A program made the translations under genes and the position numbers. The notes beneath the pieces were generated by a model. It saw only the letters and a program-made list of their open reading frames with translations. It did no database searches and was not told the DNA's origin. A DNA stretch of 64,000 bases from NCBI GenBank assembly GCA_002395085.1, contig DGVV01000133.1, positions 5,751-69,750 of the forward strand, given 5' to 3'. The DNA is from Ruminococcus sp. UBA4275 (GTDB taxonomy: Bacteria > Bacillota > Clostridia > Oscillospirales > Ruminococcaceae). This document shows, piece after piece, positions 32,481 through 39,730 of this stretch; position 1 is the first letter of the stretch; each line of letters opens with the position of its first letter.

Positions 32481-32509
32481 GCCGGTACATCCGCAGGGGA
32501 TGTACCGGC
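32481..32509. terminator. Bidirectional hairpin between cotJC fragment and LRR gene
   Basis: A perfect 12-bp stem GCCGGTACATCC/GGATGTACCGGC with loop GCAGG. Leftward it is followed by TCCTTTGTTTCTT; rightward by TTCTGCC. It probably ends both convergent transcripts. Confidence 0.72.
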
Positions 32510-32562
32510 TTCTGCCTGTTGAATGTGATAACGGAAAGAAATGCTGTCTGAGACCGGTTGAT

Positions 32563-33807
32563 TTAAGCCTCTGCGATCATATTAAGCATGATGCAGACAT
32601 CCAGCAGATTCAGCACACCGTCATTGTTGAAATCAGCTTCATCGAAATCAGCAAACTCCGAGAACAGACCCAGCACGCTGGCATCTTCTGCGGTAAAGCG
32701 TATGAACAGCACAGCATCGCGTACATCCAGTGTGCGGTCACCGTTGAGGTCGCCTGTAACGTGTGCATTGCCCAGCTCCTCAAAGGTGAGGTTGTTTTCC
32801 GCTGCCAGAGTCTGCGCGGTCGAGTCTGCATAGCCGTAGATCACGAGTCCTTCCGGTGCGGGATCAGGCAGGAACGAGGGGCAGACGCAGTCCGGATTGT
32901 AAATCGAGACTGATTTCAGCGAGGTGCATTCTGCGAGTGCGCCGTTCGAGATGGTATGGACGCCTTTCGGAAACGTCATCGACGTCAGGGCAGTACAGCC
33001 GCTGAAGGAATCAATCTTGATGATCATGGATTCGGTCTCCGCTGCGATGGCGACGGATTCCAGTGCGGTGCAGCCCAGAAAGGCTCTGCTGTTGATGCTT
33101 CTGACGGATGCGGGCAAAGTGACAGAGGTCAGCTCCTCATTCCCGCGGAATGCACTGTCACCGATGGCGGTCACGCCGTCCGGAATGGTAACATCACCGA
33201 CGCAGGCAGTACCGTCGAGAATCGTGTTGCTGAGGCAGACCAGCGGGTCTTCCTCCTGTTTTGCCGCGAGCCATGCAGTATCCGCAAAAACTGCGCTGCC
33301 GATTGCTGAAATCTGATCCGGAGCGGTCACCTCTGCGAGTGCGGTGCATCCGGAGAATGCTGCATCTCCGAGGTTTTCCAGTCCATCCGGAATGGATGCG
33401 GAAGTCAGTGCGGTGCAGCCGAGAAACGCATTTTGCCAGATGTACTTCACGCCCGCCGGAATGGTGATGCTCTCCAGCGCGGTGCATCCGCAGAATGCCT
33501 CATAGCCGATGTCTGTGACGCCCTGCGGGATGCTGACGGATGTCATCACGGTGCAATCGCGGAATGCGCTGCTCTTGATTTCCGTGACGGCAGTACCTTC
33601 GATTTCCGCGGGGATGACCACTTCTGCGGGGAGATCATCCGTAAAGCCGGTGATCGCGACTCTGCCGTTGCGGTTGTTATAGACCAGACCGCCTTCCGAT
33701 GTTTCGGCATAGACCGGTGCGGCAGGAAGCGCGCAGAGGACTGTGCCGCCTGCTGAGAGCAGCATTGCGGCTGCTGTCAGCAGGGATGCTGTTTTTTGGT
33801 TTTTCAT
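32563..33807 (-). CDS. Secreted leucine-rich-repeat protein with type I dockerin
   Basis: A 414-residue exported protein. The signal peptide is residues 1-35 (MKNQKTASLLTAAAMLLSAG, ending PVYAET). Residues about 40-340 are BspA-type LRR_5 repeats of 22-23 residues (SAFRDCTVMTSVSIPQGV, AFCGCTALESITIPAGV and others). The last 65 residues are a type I dockerin with two calcium loops, GDLNGDRTLDVRDAV and ADFNNDGVLNLLDV. The dockerin should attach it to a scaffoldin cohesin, giving a cellulosome part with a binding rather than catalytic module. The ATG at 33,807 follows GAGGAGGAAG. Confidence 0.92.
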   Translation of the reverse strand: MKNQKTASLLTAAAMLLSAGGTVLCALPAAPVYAETSEGGLVYNNRNGRVAITGFTDDLPAEVVIPAEIEGTAVTEIKSSAFRDCTVMTSVSIPQGVTDIGYEAFCGCTALESITIPAGVKYIWQNAFLGCTALTSASIPDGLENLGDAAFSGCTALAEVTAPDQISAIGSAVFADTAWLAAKQEEDPLVCLSNTILDGTACVGDVTIPDGVTAIGDSAFRGNEELTSVTLPASVRSINSRAFLGCTALESVAIAAETESMIIKIDSFSGCTALTSMTFPKGVHTISNGALAECTSLKSVSIYNPDCVCPSFLPDPAPEGLVIYGYADSTAQTLAAENNLTFEELGNAHVTGDLNGDRTLDVRDAVLFIRFTAEDASVLGLFSEFADFDEADFNNDGVLNLLDVCIMLNMIAEA

Positions 33808-33868
33808 GTTTTCTTCCTCCTCAAATTTAACAAAAATCATTCGATTCAACGATACTTATACAACTTAA

Positions 33869-33897
33869 AGTATAGCATAACTCGCCTAAAAAATCAA
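33869..33897 (-). promoter_or_regulatory. Promoter of the LRR-dockerin gene
   Basis: On the minus strand TTGATT (33,892-33,897), 17 bp, TATACT (33,869-33,874). Predicted start near 33,862, about 55 nt before the ATG. Confidence 0.8.
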
Positions 33898-33930
33898 GTG
33901 TCAGATTGTCATATCTGCTGATGCATCCGT

Positions 33931-34305
33931 TCAGTTTTCGGGCTGCGGGGTGCAAAGCGGTGTGCCTTCGGGGTCATAGACCGTATAGCCTGCCGGACAG
34001 CACCGCACCGCGATTTCGTAATCGGCGTATGCACCGATCTGTGAGGCGGGGTCGTCCCAGTCGCGGCGGATGCGGTAGTAGTTGTCCGGTGCGATGTTCC
34101 GGATTTCCGTGCTGCTTTCGTCTGCGGCGGCAGATTCCTGACAGGCGCGGAGAAAATCTGCTGCATCGCGCGTGAATTCTTCTGCGCGCCGGACGAATTC
34201 TGCGGGTGCAGGGGTATCGAATTCGATGTGGATTTTATCGTGATAATGTGCCGCGGCGAAAGCGCAGAGTGCTGCGATGCCGAGGGCTGCATTCCGGATT
34301 TTCAT
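33931..34305 (-). CDS. Small exported or anchored protein, unknown
   Basis: A 124-residue protein with an N-terminal hydrophobic segment (MKIRNAALGIAALCAFAAAH) that should act as signal peptide or anchor. A helical, charged middle (AEFVRRAEEFTRDAADFLRA) and a C-terminal RCCPAGYTVYDPEGTPLCTP with three Cys follow. I do not recognise the family. It stands alone between the LRR-dockerin promoter and the ABC operon terminator, with AAAAGGAGGC upstream. Confidence 0.7.
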   Translation of the reverse strand: MKIRNAALGIAALCAFAAAHYHDKIHIEFDTPAPAEFVRRAEEFTRDAADFLRACQESAAADESSTEIRNIAPDNYYRIRRDWDDPASQIGAYADYEIAVRCCPAGYTVYDPEGTPLCTPQPEN

Positions 34306-34416
34306 GCTGCTGCCTCCTTTTCGGGACGGCAGGCCTTGTCCGCCTGCGCCCGCATTACAGTATATGCGGCAGCCGCATCAAAAATGTGCTGCAAAGCAGC
34401 GGGATTGCAGGGAAAC

Positions 34417-34450
34417 AAAGCGGAGAACCGTCTGAGAGGTTCTCCGCTTT
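34417..34450. terminator. Shared-type terminator hairpin, copy 1
   Basis: Core stem AGCGGAGAACC/GGTTCTCCGCT (34,419-34,429 and 34,438-34,448) extended by A-T pairs, loop GTCTGAGA. It ends the leftward ABC operon and is rich in T on both sides. The same core recurs at 56,139 and 61,673. Confidence 0.9.
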
Positions 34451-34461
34451 TTGCGTGGAAT

Positions 34462-35856
34462 TTACTTGTTCAGCTCCTCCATGAGAGCTTCATAGTTCGG
34501 GATGATCGAATTTGCTGCGGTAAAGTTGTTCATACGAACCACCAGACCAGAATATTTGCCGTTTTTCATGAGCCAGAAGGAGTTTTCGCTCTCCTGAATG
34601 AACTCCAGTTCGGCGGTGCTGCCGTCCAGATAGGTATAGGTGATGCGCATTGCGGTGTCGCCTTCAGGTTTTGCCTTCGGGTCGATGTCATAGAAGCGCA
34701 GTTCCGCAATGGAATTGAAATATGCAGCAAAGAGGGAATCGAGCTTTTCGCTGCCCAGTGCGGTGATGTCCGTATCACCGAGGGAATACTGCTTGTTGCT
34801 GTAGTCCATATACAGCGTCTCGTGCATATCGTAGATGTCGCCCATGTCGATCTCCACTGCACTGATTTCCGCAACGGAGACACTCTGGCAGACCGGCACA
34901 AGATAATTGGCAGCGGTATTCTCCAGAATAAACTTGACATCGCCGTAAAGGACGCGGAAGACCTGTTCGCTTCCCTTGAGGTAGCCGTAGAGCAGATTGG
35001 AACCGTCGGTGCTGGGACAGGCATCGCCCAGCATAATAACATCCTCCATGCTGGTCGCACGGACTGTGAGGGTTGCGCGGGGATGCTCCAGACCGTACTG
35101 AGCAAGGTCAGTCGGATGCTCCTCCACGAAGCTGTTGACCTTGATACGCACCAGACTGTCGATGTCGTTCTCGAAGGCAGCGCGATTCAGTTCATACTGA
35201 GCGGGCTGTTTGAGCTGCCAGAGGTAATCGCTGTCGCGGTCCAGTTCCATGACGGTTTCGCCGTCGCGTTCCAGATGATAGTACTTCACGGAAGAGGAGA
35301 GCGAATCAAAGAGATAGGCGTTCTTGAGGGTATCCTTTGCGACGCAGAAGATCGAGCCGGAGTTGTAGTCGATGGTATAAACATCGTCAGAGGCATCGGT
35401 CATGGCGTAATAGGAGTCGTAGGTGGGGGTGGGGTCTCCGATGTACAGCACATAGGGATTCTCGCTGCCGGTCTCACTGGTATAAGCCTTCAGAACCACC
35501 GGATTTGCAAAGCCGTAGACGGCGGTATCCTGACAGTTGAATGCAACAGTCTTGACCGACTGGAGATTGGAGAAGTATTCACCGATTGCAGCGACCGCAT
35601 ATGGATTGATGGGGAATTTTTCACTGCTGACAAGCTGCCAGCCCTGAATATCGTCCCAGTCGAATGCAAAATGGCCTTCCTCATTATCAATGGTAATGCG
35701 CGTCAGCAGAGAGGAATCGAAGGAAAAGAGCGTTTTTCCCGCTCCGATTTCGGCACGTTCCTTCTGCTTTTTCTGCCGGCTGTCAATGACGAAGAAGGCA
35801 GCCGTCAGCACGACGGCAGCAACCAGCAGCGCGATGATCCAACGAAGCGGCTTCAT
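34462..35856 (-). CDS. DUF4340 membrane-anchored protein of the Gld-type operon
   Basis: A 464-residue protein with one N-terminal membrane helix (WIIALLVAAVVLTAAFFVID), then a large extracytoplasmic region built of repeated beta units of the DUF4340 type (RITIDNEEGHFAFDWDD, VYGFANPVVLKAYTSE, YGLEHPRATLTVRAT). It is the last gene of a four-gene ABC operon, overlapping the GldG-like gene by 4 bp. Family members always accompany GldG-like proteins. The transported substrate or surface process is unknown in Firmicutes. Confidence 0.88.
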   Translation of the reverse strand: MKPLRWIIALLVAAVVLTAAFFVIDSRQKKQKERAEIGAGKTLFSFDSSLLTRITIDNEEGHFAFDWDDIQGWQLVSSEKFPINPYAVAAIGEYFSNLQSVKTVAFNCQDTAVYGFANPVVLKAYTSETGSENPYVLYIGDPTPTYDSYYAMTDASDDVYTIDYNSGSIFCVAKDTLKNAYLFDSLSSSVKYYHLERDGETVMELDRDSDYLWQLKQPAQYELNRAAFENDIDSLVRIKVNSFVEEHPTDLAQYGLEHPRATLTVRATSMEDVIMLGDACPSTDGSNLLYGYLKGSEQVFRVLYGDVKFILENTAANYLVPVCQSVSVAEISAVEIDMGDIYDMHETLYMDYSNKQYSLGDTDITALGSEKLDSLFAAYFNSIAELRFYDIDPKAKPEGDTAMRITYTYLDGSTAELEFIQESENSFWLMKNGKYSGLVVRMNNFTAANSIIPNYEALMEELNK

Positions 35857-37322
35857 GCGTTCTTCCTCCTCAGCCAGACGAAGATGCCGGCAGCGGCGAC
35901 CACGATCGGGAAGCCGATGAACAGACCCATCAGCAGTGTTGCCTCCGAGCTGCTGTTGACTTTGAGTGCATCGTAGGTGCGGGCTTTGTCTTCAATGTTC
36001 ATGTCGATGTCGGAATTATACATCCATGTGACCGAAGAAAGGAACAGGTTCAGCGGCTGAATGAAGTAGGCATTGCCCGTGCCTGCATCGGTGATGATGT
36101 CTGCGCTGCCGAAGACGACGACCTTGGCATGATCGCGCTGCGGATCTTCCGCATACATAGCGAGGGAAAGCTGTCTGCCGGTCACGCTTTCCGGATCGCG
36201 CTGTGTACCGCCCCAGGGTTCTGCTTCCGCGCTTGTCTCCGTGACCAGCAGGTCACCGACGGAGAGCAGGCTGTAATTCGTGCCGTAGACGCTGTAGAAG
36301 CTGCGGGAATACGGCATATAGACCGGCAGCGTGCCGGCGGTCTGTGCGAGTGCAGTCGTCAGATCGACGTCATTTTCGGTGCTGGGCGCAGCGAAATTGC
36401 ACTTGAAGGCATAAGGATCGGCGTAGGAATGCCGGTCAGGATCGGTCTCGCTGACGCGGTCATAGTTCATGCCGATGCAGAAATCGCTCAGGATGCGCTC
36501 CAGATACTTGTAGGATAACGGTTCGGAATTCGGGGAGATCAGCAGGGAGACATTGCCGCCCTTGTTGATATAGGAGACAATGGAATCGTACTCCGGTTCG
36601 CTGATGTCGTACTGCGGTCCTGCGATGACGAGGATGCAGCAGTCATCGGGAACATTTGCGGTGGTGGTGAGATTGAGTTCGGCAGAGCCGTAATTGTTGT
36701 TTGCGAGGTTTGTGGTGAGCTTGGTCATATCGGAGAGCGGCGTTTCGCCGTGACCGGTGAGGAAGTAGACGATCGGAAGCTCACCCTCGACAACCGTTTT
36801 CATATAGCCGGTGAAGTAATTTTCCGCGCGGAATTCGGCATCGGTGACATTGGAATCTTGATCTGTTTTATAGGTATACATGAGCGATGCCGGCAGACGC
36901 TTGACCATATCGCCGTGAACAAAGAGGAAATCGCCCTCACCGAGATTGTACTTGTTCTGCGGGTTGATCTCCTTCAGCACAGCGGGGTCGGTATCGGGGT
37001 CAAAGTCGATGAGATTGAAGCAGTCGTAGGCGTCATAGGCGAGGAGTGTACGGTAGAGAGCCAGCACCTCAAGATCGTCTTCGAGTTCCTCCATTTTCAT
37101 GAGGAAATAGACATCGACGACCTCGCCGCGTGCATCGAGGTCTGCGAGGTAATTGCGGGTGGTATCCGTCAGTGTATAGAGGCTGTTGGGGGTCATGTCG
37201 ATGTTGATGCCGAGGCGGTCAAAGATCAGGGTGACCGGAACTGCAACAGCCAGCACCAGCAGGGCAAGCACCAGTGCGAGCGCGGAAAAGCGCTTGTTTT
37301 TTGCGTGAACAGATGTTTTCAT
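35853..37322 (-). CDS. GldG-like ABC transport auxiliary protein
   Basis: A 489-residue protein of the ABC_transp_aux / GldG family. One N-terminal membrane helix (SALALVLALLVLAVAVPVTL), a large outside region including NSLYTLTDTTRNYLADLD, PIVYFLTGHGETPLSD and YINKGGNVSLLISPNSEP (the GATase-like fold typical of the family), and one C-terminal helix (LLMGLFIGFPIVVAAAGIFV). In Bacteroidetes GldA-F-G act in gliding; in Firmicutes the complex has no established function. It lies between permease and DUF4340 genes. Confidence 0.9.
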   Translation of the reverse strand: MKTSVHAKNKRFSALALVLALLVLAVAVPVTLIFDRLGINIDMTPNSLYTLTDTTRNYLADLDARGEVVDVYFLMKMEELEDDLEVLALYRTLLAYDAYDCFNLIDFDPDTDPAVLKEINPQNKYNLGEGDFLFVHGDMVKRLPASLMYTYKTDQDSNVTDAEFRAENYFTGYMKTVVEGELPIVYFLTGHGETPLSDMTKLTTNLANNNYGSAELNLTTTANVPDDCCILVIAGPQYDISEPEYDSIVSYINKGGNVSLLISPNSEPLSYKYLERILSDFCIGMNYDRVSETDPDRHSYADPYAFKCNFAAPSTENDVDLTTALAQTAGTLPVYMPYSRSFYSVYGTNYSLLSVGDLLVTETSAEAEPWGGTQRDPESVTGRQLSLAMYAEDPQRDHAKVVVFGSADIITDAGTGNAYFIQPLNLFLSSVTWMYNSDIDMNIEDKARTYDALKVNSSSEATLLMGLFIGFPIVVAAAGIFVWLRRKNA

Positions 37323-37342
37323 GTTATGCGCTTTCTCCTTTC

Positions 37343-38074
37343 TCAGCCGCGGCTCCAGCGGCGCTTTTCAATGACAATGATGGTCCAGATCAGGACGACT
37401 GCGGAAAGTGCCAGGAAGAATACGAGGTCCGCGATGCTGAAAAGTCCCTGCGAGAACACGGCAAAGCGGTTTTCCGTCGAGAACCATGAGAGAATGGCAT
37501 GGAGCGGTTTGACCGACTGGACAAACTGCGTACTGGTGAAGTTATCGAGGAACAGAACCAGCACCATTGCCGCTTCACCGAGAACTGCCGCGATGATGGG
37601 GCTGTCCGTGAGGGCAGACATCAGCATACCGACGGCGATGCAGACGAGACCCCAGAGGAAGAAGCCGATGTATCCGCAGAGCAGGCTTGAGCCGACCACA
37701 GAGCCGTGCCAGAAGACGACAAGCGGGAAGAACAGCGAGAGCAGCAGCATGATGAGATAGACTGTTGCGACGGCAAGGAACTTTGCCAGCACAACCTGCG
37801 GAATGGTAATGGGGGCGGAGAGCCAGAGTGTCTCCGTATGGGATTTGCGTTCCTCAGCGAAGGTACGCATGGTCAGCAGCGGGATCATAAAGATGAAGTA
37901 GAAGAAATTATTGTAAAAGATATTCGGGAACGAGAATTTCATGACATTGGAATTCATCGTGGAGATGCCGCGGACGAAGCTCAGCGAAAAGACCAGCAGG
38001 AACAGTGCGCTGACGACATAAGCGAACGGCGAGAGGAAGTAAGACTGCACTTCCTTTTTATAAAGAGAAAACAT
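37343..38074 (-). CDS. ABC transporter permease (GldF-like)
   Basis: A 243-residue ABC-2 type permease with six membrane segments (for example PFAYVVSALFLLVFSLSFVR, VATVYLIMLLLSLFFPLVVF, GYIGFFLWGLVCIAVGMLMS). The loop RTFAEERKSHTETLWLSAPI is the cytoplasmic coupling segment common in GldF/NatB-type permeases. The start (MFSLYKKEVQSYFLSPFAYV) is characteristic of this family. It abuts the ATPase gene and forms the membrane part of that transporter. Confidence 0.93.
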   Translation of the reverse strand: MFSLYKKEVQSYFLSPFAYVVSALFLLVFSLSFVRGISTMNSNVMKFSFPNIFYNNFFYFIFMIPLLTMRTFAEERKSHTETLWLSAPITIPQVVLAKFLAVATVYLIMLLLSLFFPLVVFWHGSVVGSSLLCGYIGFFLWGLVCIAVGMLMSALTDSPIIAAVLGEAAMVLVLFLDNFTSTQFVQSVKPLHAILSWFSTENRFAVFSQGLFSIADLVFFLALSAVVLIWTIIVIEKRRWSRG

Positions 38075-39063
38075 CAGGCGTCCTCCTTTCCGGTATCAGC
38101 AGACTTTGCCGGCTCATCATCGCGGGATTGCTTGCCGGAGCCGGTCAGCCTGATAAAGACATCTTCCAGACTGGAGTGGACGGACGTGATTTCGACAACC
38201 ATGCAGTCCTGTGCGACGAGCGATGCAACAATCGGCTTGCGGACATTATCGTCCTTGACCTTGACGGTAAACGAATTGACGCCTGAAGCCTCATATTCGA
38301 CCTCCTCAACGGACAGTACACCCTCTGTCTCATTGAGAATGGCAGTGATGCGGGTGATGTCGCCCTCGACCTTGAGCTTGAGCATTTTGTCGCCCGGCAT
38401 ACTGTTTTCGAGATTTGCGATTGTATCCTCCGCACGGATTTGTCCCTTATTGATGATGACGACACGTTCACAGACGGCGGTTACTTCCGCAAGGATATGG
38501 GTTGAGAAGATGATCGTGTGATCCTTTGCAAGATCCTGAATCAGGCGGCGCACTTCCATAACCTGTGTCGGGTCGAGACCGACTGTCGGCTCATCGAGAA
38601 TCAGAAATTTCGGTGTGCCGAGCAGAGCCTGTGAAAATCCGACACGCTGCCGGTAACCCTTTGAGAGATTGCCGATGATGCGCTTCTGCACATCGGTGAT
38701 GTGCAGGCGTTCCATTGCGTTTTCGACCTGCTTTTTCCGTTCTGCGCGCGGTACGCCCTTCAGCCCGGCAGCGAAGGTCAGATACTCGCGGACGCGCATA
38801 TCCGGATAGACCGGCGGCAGTTCCGGCAGATAGCCGATGCGGCGCTTGACTTCCAGCGGATTTTTCGCGATGTCAAAGCCGTCCACAAGGACAGTACCGG
38901 AGGTGGAGGGCAGACATCCGGTGATCATGTTCATGGTCGTGGATTTGCCTGCACCGTTCGGGCCAAGAAATCCCAGCACCTCGTGATCACCGACCGTGAA
39001 GGAAATATCCTGCACGGCTGGATTTTCACCGTAATATTTTGTTAAGTTTTTGATTTCAACCAT
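38074..39063 (-). CDS. ABC transporter ATPase (GldA-like)
   Basis: A 329-residue ABC ATPase: Walker A GPNGAGKSTT, Q-loop YLPELPP, signature LSKGYRQRVG, Walker B FLILDEPTVGLDP and H-loop ILAEVTAVCER with STH before it. The last 100 residues form the regulatory extension usual in NatA/GldA-type ATPases. First gene of the operon; it shares one base with the permease stop. It powers the GldF-like permease. Confidence 0.95.
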   Translation of the reverse strand: MVEIKNLTKYYGENPAVQDISFTVGDHEVLGFLGPNGAGKSTTMNMITGCLPSTSGTVLVDGFDIAKNPLEVKRRIGYLPELPPVYPDMRVREYLTFAAGLKGVPRAERKKQVENAMERLHITDVQKRIIGNLSKGYRQRVGFSQALLGTPKFLILDEPTVGLDPTQVMEVRRLIQDLAKDHTIIFSTHILAEVTAVCERVVIINKGQIRAEDTIANLENSMPGDKMLKLKVEGDITRITAILNETEGVLSVEEVEYEASGVNSFTVKVKDDNVRKPIVASLVAQDCMVVEITSVHSSLEDVFIRLTGSGKQSRDDEPAKSADTGKEDA

Positions 39064-39434
39064 ATCGGTTCCCCTTTCGTATGACTGTACCCAGTCCCTT
39101 TCATTATCTCAAATTAACATGAACGCATCGTGTATAATATATGACTAAAATATGAACAGTACAATTATATACCGGAATGCCGGCACTCAGGATAAATGCT
39201 TCTGCATACTATTTATAAATGAAAGACGGACAGTCGCCTGCCGGATCAGACGCATAATCACCCAGCATACAAATTTTACCGTTTCGATGTGTGAAAGCGG
39301 TGAAAGCAGGCGGAAAATCGCCTGAGAATACGAATTATCAAACAAAATACTGTAATCTTGCACAAAATAAGCGAACCGGAATTGTGAAAACATCCGAAAA
39401 ATAAAAGTTGTCTGTTTCAGTTTGCGCCAAGCTC
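39064..39434. other. Non-coding region between ABC operon and GH48 promoter
   Basis: About 370 bp of AT-rich sequence without a supported gene. It should hold the leftward ABC operon promoter; the best candidate is TGTTCA with TATACA at 16 bp spacing near 39,130-39,160 on the minus strand, which is weak. Several short inverted runs occur but no clear terminator. Confidence 0.4.
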
Positions 39435-39463
39435 TTGACAAAACTTTGGAAAAACCTTATAAT
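39435..39463 (+). promoter_or_regulatory. Perfect consensus promoter of the GH48 gene
   Basis: TTGACA (39,435-39,440), 17-bp spacer, TATAAT (39,458-39,463). Transcription should start near 39,470. Such a strong promoter fits the strongly biased codon use of the GH48 gene. Confidence 0.92.
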
Positions 39464-39469
39464 GAACTC

Positions 39470-39730
39470 AGGAACTGTATGGGGCGTATCATATCCTGTC
39501 AAGCCCGCCGTGCGGCGTGCTGAAGGTTATGGAGTGGATGCCGGACCGGATGCCGCAGCAAGCGTAGCTGACGGAGTATACACCCGCTCATACAGGCGTC
39601 GGGCCAGCCGGAGACAGCACGGGTTATGCCGGTTTGCCCTTCCGCAATTCGTTTCCGTCCGAATGCTTCTGCGGACGGTCCGTGCAGTACAGAAGCAAAA
39701 TGAAACAATTTTACGAGAGGGGAAAAAAGA
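39470..39730 (+). promoter_or_regulatory. Long structured 5' leader of the GH48 gene
   Basis: About 260 nt between the predicted start and the ATG, much more GC-rich than the 400 bp upstream. It contains several hairpins, the clearest being CCGTCCG/CGGACGG (39,655-39,661 and 39,672-39,678) 50 nt before the ribosome site (GAGAGGGG). No riboswitch family that I know is recognisable. It may stabilise the message or sense a signal. Confidence 0.55.

Noticed and set aside
39470..39730. Known riboswitch (c-di-GMP, c-di-AMP or THF type) in the GH48 leader
   Set aside because: I looked for the conserved core strings of these classes and did not find them; I report only an unassigned structured leader.
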